This document shows, piece by piece, positions 44,109 to 52,907 of a DNA stretch of 64,000 nt. The translations under genes were made by a program, and so were the position numbers. Origin of the DNA: Edaphobacter aggregans DSM 19364 (GTDB lineage: Bacteria; Acidobacteriota; Terriglobia; Terriglobales; Acidobacteriaceae). A model generated the notes under the pieces. The model saw only the letters and a list, made by a program, of their open reading frames with translations. It had not been told where the DNA came from and ran no database searches. The stretch's first letter is position 1. Each line of letters opens with the position of its first letter. Location: the NCBI RefSeq assembly GCF_000745965.1, contig NZ_JQKI01000001.1, positions 124,001 through 188,000 on the forward strand, written 5' to 3'.

Positions 44109-44951
44109 ATGGACCGCCTCGCCCCATTTTTCGAGCAGTTCACCCTCTCCGCCCGGATGTTCTACTCCGGAGCCTTCTGCGGCATCTCCCCCAACCTCGA
44201 CGAACAGGTCGGTTACCTTCATGTCCTCAAAAAAGGAACCCTGACGATCACTCGCCCCAACGCTCGACCGATCGTCGTCGATACCCCGAGCATCGTCTTC
44301 CTTCCACGCCCTCACCAGCATCGCCTTCACGCCTCAGAGGACGATGGCACCGAGCTCGTCTGCGCAACCGTCGAATTCGGTACCGGCATGTTGAACCCCC
44401 TCACCGCCTCCTTCCCCGAGCCATTCGTCACCCCCCTCGACGCCCTCCCCGAACTCGCCCCCACCCTTCAGCTCCTCTTCTCCGAGTCCTCCTCCGACCT
44501 CCCCGGCCGCCAGACCGCCCTCGATCACCTCTTCGAATATGTCCTAGTGCTCCTCTTCCGCTCAGCCATGAACGCGCACCTCGTCGACTCTGGAGTCTTA
44601 CTCGGCCTCAGCGACCCTCGCCTCAGCAAGGCCATCGAGGCCATGCACAAGCATCCGGAAACCTCCTGGTCGCTGGAAGAGTTGGCGCAACGGGCAGGGA
44701 TGTCACGCGCCCGCTTCGCCGCCCACTTTCGCAAGATCGTCGGCATAACGCCCTTCGACTACCTCACCAGCTGGCGCCTCGGCATCGCCCAAACCATGCT
44801 GCGCAAGGGCAACTCGCTCAAACTCATCGCCACCGCCATCGGGTACACCAACGCCACCGCTCTCACCCGGGTCTTCACCCAGCGCCTCGGAATGTCCCCC
44901 TCCAACTGGCTGGCTCACAGCCGTACGAACGAAACCCAGTCTCACCGCTGA
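44109..44951 (+). CDS. RclR-like AraC-family transcription regulator
   Basis: 280 residues. The N-terminal cupin (residues ~15-100) has GAFCGISPNLDEQVGYLHVL and PRPHQHRLHASEDDGTELVC, with one Cys in the first strand and several His, like RclR-type redox sensors. The C-terminal HTH pair: WSLEELAQRAGMSRARFAAH and NSLKLIATAIGYTNATALTR. Proposed to sense reactive oxidants and activate the AhpD-RclC operon, because both have the same control region. ATG 44109 directly follows that region, with no ribosome site. Confidence 0.85.
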   Translation: MDRLAPFFEQFTLSARMFYSGAFCGISPNLDEQVGYLHVLKKGTLTITRPNARPIVVDTPSIVFLPRPHQHRLHASEDDGTELVCATVEFGTGMLNPLTASFPEPFVTPLDALPELAPTLQLLFSESSSDLPGRQTALDHLFEYVLVLLFRSAMNAHLVDSGVLLGLSDPRLSKAIEAMHKHPETSWSLEELAQRAGMSRARFAAHFRKIVGITPFDYLTSWRLGIAQTMLRKGNSLKLIATAIGYTNATALTRVFTQRLGMSPSNWLAHSRTNETQSHR

Positions 44952-44970
44952 ACAAGTTCATTTCATTCGT

Positions 44971-45028
44971 GACGGGTGCCCCACATCTCGGGTCTGAGAT
45001 GTGGGTTCATTCGCAAGGACGCGAATGC
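44971..45028 (+). repeat. Palindromic repeat, copy K (CACATCTC variant)
   Basis: ACGGGTGCCCCACATCTCGG, GTCTGAGATGTGGGTTCATT, CGCAAGGACGCGAATG. Hairpin 1 is CCCACATCTC / GAGATGTGGG, hairpin 2 CATTCGC / GCGAATG. The layout equals the two-hairpin family but both stems are replaced by covarying sequence. Confidence 0.8.
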
Positions 45029-45041
45029 CTCTGGGTACGCC

Positions 45042-45190
45042 AAGCCTTCAGAGGGTGCTGAAAAACCCCGTCCTGCTTTACGGCACGGCTTCAGCCGTGC
45101 CGTAAATCGTCCTGTTATGAATGCGGTTTTAGCCGCTGAGGTCAGGCTTTTTCGCCCGCGAGCACCATTTTCAGCACCCTCTTCAGGCTT
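45042..45190. mobile_element. 149-bp MITE-like element
   Basis: 23-bp terminal inverted repeats: left AAGCCTTCAGAGGGTGCTGA (then AAA), right as its reverse complement with two mismatches (TTTTCAGCACCCTCTTCAGG then CTT). Inside is a perfect hairpin TTTACGGCACGGCT / AGCCGTGCCGTAAA. No coding capacity. A non-autonomous transposable element is the simplest reading; the flanking target duplication is not clear. Confidence 0.7.
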
Positions 45191-45336
45191 GGCGCTCTCA
45201 TCCTCCTCAGCAAAACAATGGGCTTCAGGGTATGCCTTCGGCCTGATCTTCCCAAAAATCCTGTCAAGGGCCCTTCAAGCACGAAAATCCCTGCAAACAC
45301 CTACAAACAAATTGGTTATGTCACTCGGTCCAGTTG

Positions 45337-45520
45337 CCGATTAATTATCCCCAGCCTGCTAGACTTAAATCATCAGGGGAAAAAGGGCCAGGGCTCCCAC
45401 CGGGAGCCTTTCCCTTTGCCTTCAATACTTTGCAAACACCATCCCAGCAATTTTAGTACTTTGCGCATCATCCAGAGAGGAAGTACGGACTTAACATGAA
45501 TCATTTGAATACTTTGCACA
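45337..45520 (+). repeat. Two-copy intergenic element, copy 2 (possible small RNA)
   Basis: GATTAATT (45339), CCTGCTAGACTTAAAT, ATCAGGGGAAAAAGG, hairpin GGCTCCC / GGGAGCC (45392-45408) followed by TTTCCCTTT, then AATACTTTG / AGTACTTTG / AATACTTTG at 45424, 45455 and 45508. Order and spacing match copy 1 at 20506. The last motif lies in a short open frame leading towards the beta-lactamase gene. Confidence 0.5.
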
Positions 45521-45600
45521 CAATTGACCGGGAGGGAGTATCACAGCCATCACGTCCTTCCACACCTCGTCCACAGGCCGTCCTCCTTACAATCGCACCC

Positions 45601-46470
45601 ATGGTCACCCGCCGGACCGCCATCATCGCCATCGCCGCCGCAGCCGCAAGCCCGCGCGCCCTCCTCGCCCAAACCGGCGACCTGGCCGCCACCCTCGCCG
45701 CCCTCGAGCAGAAGAGCAAAGGCCGCCTCGGAGTAGCCATCCTCTTCCCCGACGGCCGCCGCGCCACCTACCGCGCCGACGAGCGCTTCCCCATGTGCAG
45801 CACCTTCAAGTTCCTCGCCGCCGCCCTCACCCTCCAGCGCGTCGACCAGAACAAAGAACGCCTCAACCGCACCATCACCTACTCCAAATCCGACCTCGTC
45901 ACCTACTCCCCCGAGACCGAGAAGCACACCAGCATGACCGTCGCCTCCCTCTGCCAAGCCTCCCTCACCCTCAGCGACAACACCGCCGCCAACCTCCTCC
46001 TCGCCAGCTTCGGAGGCCCGCCCGCCATCACCGCCTTCGCCCGCTCCCTCGGCGACCCCGTCACCCGTCTCGACCGCACCGAGACCACCCTCAACGAGTC
46101 CACCCCCGGCGACCCCCGCGACACCACCACCCCCACCGCCATGCTCGCCAACCTCCAGAAAATCCTCTTCGGCAACGTCCTCAAGCCCGCCTCCCGCGAT
46201 CACCTCACGCGATGGATGCTCGCCAACACCACCGGCAAAGCCAAGTTCGTCGCCGGCCTCCCCGCCACCTGGAAGGTAGCCGACAAGACCGGCTCCGGCG
46301 ACCACGGCTCCAACAACGACATCGGCGTCCTCTACCCTCCGGGAGATACAGCCAAACCCATCCTCATCACGTCGTACCTCACCGAGACTACGATCACTAC
46401 CGATGAAAGGAATGCTATTCATGCCGATGTGGCTCGATCAATTACGCAAAATCTGGACAAGCCCCGGTAG
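45601..46470 (+). CDS. bla: Class A beta-lactamase
   Basis: 289 residues from ATG 45601. Signal peptide VTRRTAIIAIAAAAASPRAL ending at LLAQ; RR at 4-5 allows Tat export. All class A motifs are present: Ser67-Thr-Phe-Lys70, Ser125-Asp-Asn127, Glu161-x3-Asn165 in ETTLNES, and Lys229-Thr-Gly231. Hydrolyses penicillins or cephalosporins in the periplasm. A longer frame to 45496 exists but covers intergenic element sequence. No LysR regulator is nearby. It overlaps the next gene by about 50 bases. Confidence 0.93.
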   Translation: MVTRRTAIIAIAAAAASPRALLAQTGDLAATLAALEQKSKGRLGVAILFPDGRRATYRADERFPMCSTFKFLAAALTLQRVDQNKERLNRTITYSKSDLVTYSPETEKHTSMTVASLCQASLTLSDNTAANLLLASFGGPPAITAFARSLGDPVTRLDRTETTLNESTPGDPRDTTTPTAMLANLQKILFGNVLKPASRDHLTRWMLANTTGKAKFVAGLPATWKVADKTGSGDHGSNNDIGVLYPPGDTAKPILITSYLTETTITTDERNAIHADVARSITQNLDKPR

Positions 46471-47053
46471 CGAGAGCAGCGTGACGTGGCAAAACGCATA
46501 TTCGTTTCTTGCATCCGCTACGGCACAGGACGATAGCGAAGCAATCTGCCGCGCAATCACTCGACTCGGAAAGCCTTTGAGCCAGACGCAGATGACACAG
46601 GCTGCTCCGCTTGTTTCGCAGTATCTGCACCACAGCAATCATGTGGTGCGGTATCAGGCAATCTGGTTTCTTGGGTGCTGGGGACGCATGAGCAACTATC
46701 TGGACCAAATCATCCAGTCTGCTGAAACTGATCCAGACTTGGATAATCGGGCCTTCGCTGCCCGCTGTTCCGGACTGATACTGAAGTCCCATCAAAACCC
46801 TGCTGCAATGAGAGCATTGCTTCGACTAGTCAACAACGAGAACGGTAGTGCCGATCTGCGGTGTGCGGCATACAGCGCACTCATATATGGATATTACGGC
46901 GAGAACGGAGCGAAGGCTGCTCATGAGTTCGATCCAATTGGCACAAAATCGATCGCTGATTTTGATATCGCTTGGCTCACATCCGTCGCCAACTGGGTTG
47001 ACGGACTGAATTCAGATACGGAGGTGGGTACCATCGAAGGCAGGAGCCACTGA
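46421..47053 (+). CDS. HEAT-repeat-like hypothetical protein
   Basis: About 210 residues. The helical repeats (SQYLHHSNHVVRYQAIWFLG, CWGRMSNYLDQIIQSAETDP, FAARCSGLILKSHQNPAAMR, LRCAAYSALIYGYYGENG) resemble HEAT/ARM repeats that bind proteins. The start lies inside the beta-lactamase gene (other frame); ATG 46421 is 10 bases after AAAGG, with 46403 and 46412 as alternatives. Its stop overlaps the next start (TGATG), so the dehydrogenase is coupled. Less GC-rich than its neighbours. Function unknown; could be an immunity- or scaffold-like protein. Confidence 0.68.
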   Translation: MPMWLDQLRKIWTSPGSESSVTWQNAYSFLASATAQDDSEAICRAITRLGKPLSQTQMTQAAPLVSQYLHHSNHVVRYQAIWFLGCWGRMSNYLDQIIQSAETDPDLDNRAFAARCSGLILKSHQNPAAMRALLRLVNNENGSADLRCAAYSALIYGYYGENGAKAAHEFDPIGTKSIADFDIAWLTSVANWVDGLNSDTEVGTIEGRSH

Positions 47054-48033
47054 TGAAAGCCGCCCTCCTTCGAGCCTCGGCGAAGATGCTCTCCATCGAA
47101 GACGTCCCACCGCCCGCGCTCACCCCCGGCCACGTGCTCCTCCGCATCCTCGCCTGCGGAGTCTGCCGCACCGACCTGCACATCTTCGAGCGCGACCTCC
47201 CCACCCTCCGCTCGCCTCTCATCCTCGGCCACCAGATCGTAGGCGAGGTCATCGAAGGCGCCACCCCCGAACTACCGCAAGGAACACGCGTAGGAGTCTC
47301 CTGGGTCGGCGGCACCGACGGAACCTGCCCCTTCTGCAAGCGCACCGAAGAAAATCTCTGCGACAACATCGTCTTCACCGGCTACTCCATCGACGGAGGC
47401 TACGCCGAGTACACAACTGCCCGCGCCGACTTCGTCCACCCGCTGCCGTCCACACTCTCCGACGCCGACATCGCCCCGCTGCTCTGCGCCGGAATGATCG
47501 GCTTCCGCAGCGTCCGCGTCGCCGGCACACAGCCCGGCGAGCGCGTAGGCCTCTTCGGCTTCGGAGCCTCGGCCTCGCTCGTCATCGCCGTCCTCCGCCA
47601 CTGGAACTGCGAGGTCTACGTCTCCACCCGCGGCGAGCAGCACCGCGTCCAAGCCGAAGCGCTCGGCGCCAAGTGGGTCGGCGACGAGCACGCGAAGCCT
47701 CCCGTCCAGCTCGACCGCGCCGTCACCTTCGCTCCCTCAGGCGCAGTCGTCGTCTCCGCGCTCTCCAGCCTGCGCAAGGGAGGCATCGTCGCCGTCAACG
47801 CCATCCACCTCGACCAGATGCCCGCCTTCGACTACGACAAGCTCCTCTGGGGCGAGCGCCAGATCCGCTCCGTCGCCAACATGACCCGCCAGGACGCCCG
47901 CGACTTCCTATCCGTGGCAGCCGAGATCGGGATCCACCCCCGCGTCCGCACCTTCCCCCTCGACCACGCCAACGACGCCCTCCAGGCCGTCAAGCACGAG
48001 ACCGCCGAGGGCCCCGTCGTCATCCTGCCATAG
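47053..48033 (+). CDS. Zinc-type medium-chain alcohol dehydrogenase
   Basis: 326 residues. The GroES-like domain has ACGVCRTDLHIFE (catalytic Cys38) and LGHQIVGEV, where Gln replaces the usual Glu of GHE. The lobe TCPFCKRTEENLC keeps three of the four structural-zinc Cys. The Rossmann part has GLFGFGASASLV. Oxidises an alcohol or reduces an aldehyde with NAD(P). Overlaps the HEAT-like gene by TGATG and is likely in an operation unit with bla and that gene. Confidence 0.88.
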   Translation: MKAALLRASAKMLSIEDVPPPALTPGHVLLRILACGVCRTDLHIFERDLPTLRSPLILGHQIVGEVIEGATPELPQGTRVGVSWVGGTDGTCPFCKRTEENLCDNIVFTGYSIDGGYAEYTTARADFVHPLPSTLSDADIAPLLCAGMIGFRSVRVAGTQPGERVGLFGFGASASLVIAVLRHWNCEVYVSTRGEQHRVQAEALGAKWVGDEHAKPPVQLDRAVTFAPSGAVVVSALSSLRKGGIVAVNAIHLDQMPAFDYDKLLWGERQIRSVANMTRQDARDFLSVAAEIGIHPRVRTFPLDHANDALQAVKHETAEGPVVILP

Positions 48034-48068
48034 TCTGCGAGCGCACGTCGCGACGATCTTCGAAGGGA

Positions 48069-49079
48069 CTAGTCCTTGGGGTGGGCGTTGGATGCGCTGT
48101 GGCTGGTCAGCTTGGGAAGGATGAACTCCTGCGCCAGCGCATTGGCGATCCTGCCACCGGTCGCGATCGCCGCGCCGCCGAAGACGAGTCCCGGGCCGCG
48201 ATCCTTCTGAGGGTAATAGGCGTTGGACAACGCGCCTGAGGCCAGGTCGCCGCCGATGCTCGAATAGTTGAACTCCCACTTGCCCTTGTCGGACTTCGCC
48301 ATGAATGGCGCGGAGATGGCGTGAAGGGCGCGCGACTTCTTCGTGCCAGTGCCCTGGTAGAAGTAACGCGGGTCCTGGTGCAGGAGTGATGGAAGGATGG
48401 CGCCGCCGATCAGGATGCCCGACACGCCGTCGGCATAAGCCGCGCCGAAGCGCTGCCCGTAGCCCTTGGCGCCCTGCTGATAGCCCGGCGTGCTGTCCGC
48501 CGCCTGGTTGATGCCGGCCAGCAGTCCCACGCCCGCGATGGTAGCGACATCGGTCGAGGCGCGGAGCGCGAGCTCAAACTTGAGCTTCGTCGACAGCGCA
48601 GCGAAGCGCTGATCGTAGACGACGTAGAAGTTGGGGATGATGCCCATCACGCGCTGCTTCTCGGCGTCTTTCACCTGCTCGATGGCAAGCTGTTCGACTG
48701 AGATCGCAGAGACGGTGGTCTCGACCAGGCCAACCGCGAGCTTGATGTCGGAGAGATCGAACTGCTCCCCCGGATGCAGCGTCACCGTCGGCGAGGTCCA
48801 GTCAAGAAAACCTTTGGCGTGAACACTAACATGATAGGGAACGGCCGGAGAGAGATGATCGAGTACAAACGATCCGTCGCCGCCGGTCTCGACGTGACGG
48901 TCAGGCTGCGTGGAGCCCTCGACCGTTACGGTAGCACCGGGAATGATGGCGCCATCTGTGTCCGTCACGACGCCGATGATGGCTGCCGTGCGAGGCTCCG
49001 GATCAGAGATAAGTTGCTGTTGGCCTGAAGCATGAATTGCCAACAGACAAAAATACAGTGCACCAATTGTTCGCTTCAT
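48069..49079 (-). CDS. Secreted carboxypeptidase-regulatory-like domain protein
   Basis: 336 residues from ATG 49079. Signal peptide KRTIGALYFCLLAIHASGQ. Residues ~30-115 form a CarboxypepD_reg-like beta sandwich (AAIIGVVTDTDGAIIPGATV, GGDGSFVLDHLSPAVPYHVS). Then a helical/Gly-rich region with DVATIAGVGLLAGINQAADS, GVSGILIGGAILPSLLHQDP, RYFYQGTGTKKSRALHA. This composite is abundant in acidobacteria. Probably outer-membrane associated; function unknown. Confidence 0.78.
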   Translation of the reverse strand: MKRTIGALYFCLLAIHASGQQQLISDPEPRTAAIIGVVTDTDGAIIPGATVTVEGSTQPDRHVETGGDGSFVLDHLSPAVPYHVSVHAKGFLDWTSPTVTLHPGEQFDLSDIKLAVGLVETTVSAISVEQLAIEQVKDAEKQRVMGIIPNFYVVYDQRFAALSTKLKFELALRASTDVATIAGVGLLAGINQAADSTPGYQQGAKGYGQRFGAAYADGVSGILIGGAILPSLLHQDPRYFYQGTGTKKSRALHAISAPFMAKSDKGKWEFNYSSIGGDLASGALSNAYYPQKDRGPGLVFGGAAIATGGRIANALAQEFILPKLTSHSASNAHPKD

Positions 49080-49306
49080 GCGTTGGCCAAAAAACAGTCT
49101 CAGGAGTAGATGAAGCAACTTGGCAGAAGGGCGCAGAAATAGTTCTACAGAAGTTCCTCGAGCGTCAGCCCGGCAAGCTCCCCCGCCACACCGAGATCAT
49201 CCTCGCCGCCCGCCGGCGAATCCGCGCACTGACACGAAGAATCAGCGAACGAACCCGCAGCAGGTAGAATTCGGCTCACGTCCTTACCGCTGCGAGGTCA
49301 CACCGC

Positions 49307-49741
49307 ATGAGACCCACACCCTGGCTCCGCGCCGCCGCTATCCTCACGCTCATCCACGCTATCCTCCACACCATCGGCGGAGTCTACGGCACACCCGCCC
49401 CCGGCCCGCAACAGATCGCCGTCGACGCCATGCGGGCCAACACCTTCCCCGTCATGGGCCACATCCGCAGCATGTGGGCCTTCTACCACGGCATGGGACT
49501 CGCCGTGACCATCTTCCTCACCCTCGAGGCCGTCGTCTTCTGGCTTCTCGGCAACCTCGTCCGCGACACCAAAGCCGACCTCCGCGATCTGCTCGTCCTA
49601 TTCGTCATCGGTTACATGGCGCTCGCAGTTAACTCGCTCAGGTACTTCTTCTATCCACCCGTCATCGTCGAGCTGCTCATCGCCGCATGCCTCGTCATGG
49701 CTATCCTCTCCATCAGGCAAAAGGAAGCGGCAATTACATAA
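49307..49741 (+). CDS. Hypothetical membrane protein, LIC_13387-like
   Basis: 144 residues with four hydrophobic segments: WLRAAAILTLIHAILHTIGG, GMGLAVTIFLTLEAVVFWLL, LLVLFVIGYMALAVNSLRYF and VIVELLIAACLVMAIL. The motif HTIGGVYG near the start and AFYHGMGL resemble a small uncharacterised membrane family also known from Leptospira. The start ATG is 9 bases from GAGG. No function known. Confidence 0.7.
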   Translation: MRPTPWLRAAAILTLIHAILHTIGGVYGTPAPGPQQIAVDAMRANTFPVMGHIRSMWAFYHGMGLAVTIFLTLEAVVFWLLGNLVRDTKADLRDLLVLFVIGYMALAVNSLRYFFYPPVIVELLIAACLVMAILSIRQKEAAIT

Positions 49742-49871
49742 TCACCCGTGCCCAGCCTCGCAAGAGCCTGATTTCGGGGATTCAAACAACGCACCTAAAC
49801 GCGGGGGCATCCAAAGACGCAAAACGTGAATCGAGTCACATCTGCATCTTCGGTCTGGCGTCTCTAGACGA

Positions 49872-50303
49872 TCATTTCATGTGGAGAGCTCTGGTCTTGT
49901 TATTCGAGAGATAGAGTTCATCCCAGCTCCAGTGGTCACTCGTCCCGTCATCGTAAAAAGCCTGCATACTGGGAATGACGTGCCACCTGTCACGGCCATT
50001 CGGGACCATTCCAAAGTTGAAGGTGCAACCGTGCAAACTTCCCTTTTCCAGCGGCTGAGGGTTCGAAATGTCTCGCGTTGTCTTCGAGTGATCGGTCCAA
50101 TGGTCCGTCTGCTCATTTTGATTGCAGCAATCAAGGACCGCTATCTCCTTGCCGCTACAGACGATGCTATTTCGCACCTGTGATTTCCATTCCTTATCGT
50201 CGGTTGTTGTAGCGTAGGTAATCGTTATCTTCACTAGCTTCTGTCCCAGGCAAACTAGCGAAGGACAAAGTAACAACACGATCATGAGTACCGATCTCTT
50301 CAT
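49872..50303 (-). CDS. Secreted hypothetical protein with Cys residues
   Basis: 143 residues from ATG 50303; AGGAG 6 bases upstream. Signal peptide KRSVLMIVLLLCPSLVCLGQ. Mature part TTTDDKEWKSQVRNSIVCSG, KEIAVLDCCNQNEQTDHWTD, LHGCTFNFGMVPNGRDRWHV. Four Cys suggest disulfides. Lower GC than neighbours. No family recognised. Confidence 0.65.
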   Translation of the reverse strand: MKRSVLMIVLLLCPSLVCLGQKLVKITITYATTTDDKEWKSQVRNSIVCSGKEIAVLDCCNQNEQTDHWTDHSKTTRDISNPQPLEKGSLHGCTFNFGMVPNGRDRWHVIPSMQAFYDDGTSDHWSWDELYLSNNKTRALHMK

Positions 50304-50595
50304 GGAAGACTCCTTCAAAAAGCGATTTGTGTGACGCGACACAAAGACCAGGTGCCAGCATTCGGGCCGCTGCTCAGGAGCTTCGCTTTGACTTACATCG
50401 AGAGTGGCCATACCTATCAACCTGGTCGGAGTGACGCTAAACCATGTGACTACGGAAACCTTGGCCCACGAGAGGAGGCCATCTTAGCATTGATCGTCAC
50501 GAACGGGCCTTTTCAAGATCCAGACTTTTCTAGGCCGGCGCGAAGCCGAAGACGCAGCCACGATCCTCCCCGCCTACAAACGCCTATCATGGTCA

Positions 50596-51516
50596 ATGAT
50601 GAACGACCTTAATCTCGCCACCCTCACCACCGAAGCCCGCAACCCCCGCACCACGAACATCGACCAGCTCCCCACGCTCGAGATGCTCAAGCTCATCAAC
50701 GAAGAGGACCAGAGCGTCCCCCGCGTCGTAGCCACGCAGCTGCCCCAGATCGCCCGTGCCATCGACGAGATCGCCGCGCGCTTCGAACGTGGCGGACGCC
50801 TCTTCTACATCGGAGCCGGAACCAGCGGCCGCCTCGGCGTGCTCGACGCCTCCGAGTGCCCGCCCACCTTCGCCGTCCCGCCCACGCTCGTCCAGGGCCT
50901 CATCGCCGGCGGAGACTCCGCCCTCCGCAAGTCCAGCGAAAAATCCGAAGACTCCCCCGAGCAGGGCGCAGCCGACCTCCTCGCCGCAGGCTTCGGCGCG
51001 AACAACACCCCCGACACCATCGTCGGAATCGCGGCCAGCGGCCGCACCCCCTATGTCATCGGAGCCATGGAGACCGTAAAGAAACTCGGCGCGCTCGTCA
51101 TCTCCCTCACCTGCGTCGAAGGCTCCGAGATGGCCCGCATCGCCGACATCGCCATCGCCCCCGTCACCGGCCCCGAGGTCGTCACCGGCTCCACGCGCCT
51201 CAAGGCCGGCACCGCCACCAAGCTCGTCCTCAACATGCTCTCCACGGGAGTCATGATCCGCACCGGAGCCGTCTACGGCAACCTGATGGTCAACGTACAA
51301 CCCACCAACGAAAAACTAGTCGACCGAGCCCACCGCATCATCGCCGAAGCCACAGGAGTCGACCGCCCCACCGCCGCAAAACTCCTCACCGAAGCCGGCA
51401 GCGTGAAGGTCGCCATCGCCATGCAGAAGCTCGGGCTTGATCGCGCGGCTTCAGAAGCTGAGCTCAAGAGTGCGGGTGGGAAGATCGCGGTGGCACTTCG
51501 CGGTGCAAAGAGGTAG
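50596..51516 (+). CDS. murQ: N-acetylmuramic acid 6-phosphate etherase
   Basis: 306 residues. MurQ/GckR-type SIS domain: FYIGAGTSGRLGVLDASECP, PTFAVPPTLVQGLIAGG, and GIAASGRTPYVIGAMETVKK, with a Lys-rich helix and C-terminal TEAGSVKVAIAMQKLGLD. Splits MurNAc-6-P into GlcNAc-6-P and D-lactate in peptidoglycan recycling. No adjacent murP/anmK, so it acts as a scattered recycling gene. ATG 50596 (a double ATG) fits the family length. Confidence 0.95.
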   Translation: MMNDLNLATLTTEARNPRTTNIDQLPTLEMLKLINEEDQSVPRVVATQLPQIARAIDEIAARFERGGRLFYIGAGTSGRLGVLDASECPPTFAVPPTLVQGLIAGGDSALRKSSEKSEDSPEQGAADLLAAGFGANNTPDTIVGIAASGRTPYVIGAMETVKKLGALVISLTCVEGSEMARIADIAIAPVTGPEVVTGSTRLKAGTATKLVLNMLSTGVMIRTGAVYGNLMVNVQPTNEKLVDRAHRIIAEATGVDRPTAAKLLTEAGSVKVAIAMQKLGLDRAASEAELKSAGGKIAVALRGAKR

Positions 51517-51541
51517 ATTTGTCGCAAAAACGGAGGACTGG

Positions 51542-51931
51542 ATGATTCTCTGGCGAAAAATGGCTGGCCTAATTCTCTGTCTCACACTTTGCGTCCATCT
51601 GATCGCCCAATCAACCGCGAAATCAGCCAAGGTCAGTGGACATGTTGTTGATCCAGAGGGTGCAGTCATCGGCAAAGCGAACATCTATGTTCGACGCAAC
51701 ATGCCCGCGGAAGAAAAGATAGAACTTGCCACTCACTCAGACGCAAACGGAAACTTCGTTCTCAATCTCCCAGCAGGGGCGTATGACGTTCTAGTTACTT
51801 CCGTTGGCTTCGAATCAAAGGTTCAAACAATACTGGTTCGCGCCGGAATAGAAACAAAGACACAATGGAAGCTGACTGTCCCTTCGGAGTTATGCAATTT
51901 TCCGAGCGTGAACTGCGACACCTTCAAATAG
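51542..51931 (+). CDS. Secreted carboxypeptidase-regulatory-like small protein
   Basis: 129 residues; ATG 51542 with GGAGG 5 bases upstream. Signal peptide MAGLILCLTLCVHLIAQ region. One CarboxypepD_reg-like domain: VSGHVVDPEGAVIGKANIYV, HSDANGNFVLNLPAGAYDVL, SVGFESKVQTILVRAGIE, ending KLTVPSELCNFPSVNCDTF with two Cys. Starts 25 bases after murQ but has its own ribosome site and lower GC. Role unknown. Confidence 0.75.
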   Translation: MILWRKMAGLILCLTLCVHLIAQSTAKSAKVSGHVVDPEGAVIGKANIYVRRNMPAEEKIELATHSDANGNFVLNLPAGAYDVLVTSVGFESKVQTILVRAGIETKTQWKLTVPSELCNFPSVNCDTFK

Positions 51932-51978
51932 GAAGGTCTAAAACAAGCTTAACTTTCGTGCGACCGCGCTGCGCCAAA

Positions 51979-52736
51979 TCACTTCGATTCGCGAACGACG
52001 CGCCCCTCCAGCTTTTGCACAGCCCGCGAATCGTGTGGGTAGAGCTTCGCGAACACCTCAACCTCTCCGCTTGAAATATCCTCCGGCGTCTTCAGGACAA
52101 ACACGTCACCGGTTCCGTGCAGGGAGGCGTCGTCAGCGACCCGGTAAACGTATAGTAGCCGTGATCGGCCGGCAGGAGATCAGCCGCGTTCACCGACACA
52201 CCTTCGACCTCCGCCACCCTATCCTTCTCCTTCGGCACATGATCCCACACAGCCTGCAGCGCTGGGTTGACCTTCCCCGGCTTCAGCAAAACAGCCACGA
52301 CTGCCAGGTTTCCGCTCCCATCCGAGTGAACCAGATGGATCACCATGTCGAAGCCCTTCCCATTGATATGCTCCTCGCTCGGATGGTGAAAATGGAACTG
52401 CGTCAGCTGGTACCGGTGATCGCCGACGGTGATAAAGCTCCCCGGCGCATAGTTCACCACAACCGTGTGGCCGTTATCGACGACTGAGAGCGGCGAAGGC
52501 TTGTAGTCAAACCGGATCGGCGGCAGGTCGGCCTTCTCTGTATGGCGGATGTCGATCGGTGCCTGATGGTGCCCCAGCTTGCACTCGGAATAAGCAGGAT
52601 CAAGCGTTCCCCACTTCTTCGGGCCATCCTTGCCGCTGTATGCCCAATGGGTATGTTGCTCGCTCTCCTGCGCAACGATAGCCACGGAGCCGAAGAGCGT
52701 CGCCGCTGTAACGAGTCCAACGAGTATCGATCTCAT
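51979..52736 (-). pseudogene. Alpha-class carbonic anhydrase, single frameshift near 3' end
   Basis: Signal peptide RSILVGLVTAATLFGSVAIV. Alpha-CA with zinc ligands His115, His117 (QFHFHHPSEEH) and His134 (IHLVHSD), and the usual LTTPPCTEPV at ~205. After EPVT the frame reads CLS-stop at 52092; inserting one G (GTGACGTG[G]TTTGTC on the minus strand, near 52106) restores WFVLKTPEDISSGEVEVFAK and a tail to 51979, exactly the alpha-CA C-terminus. About 250 residues when repaired. Either an assembly error or fresh loss of ~45 residues. Converts CO2 and bicarbonate in the periplasm. Confidence 0.9.
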
Positions 52737-52907
52737 TGGGAGCTCTCCTCAGGTCAATTGCTGACTAGAACGACCGCGGAGCCCGGAAAACGTCTAAACG
52801 ATAACAGAAGCCGAAGAGAAAGAAATGGCCGTGAAAATGGTCAGCTGCGAGGTTGCACACGGCGGTTTGGTACACCTTGAAGATTGCGTCGCCGAAACAG
52901 CTCCAGA

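Noticed and set aside
49037-49267. 76-codon plus-strand frame near 49.1 kb
   Set aside because: Overlaps the start of the minus-strand carboxypeptidase-like gene, lacks a ribosome site and family similarity.
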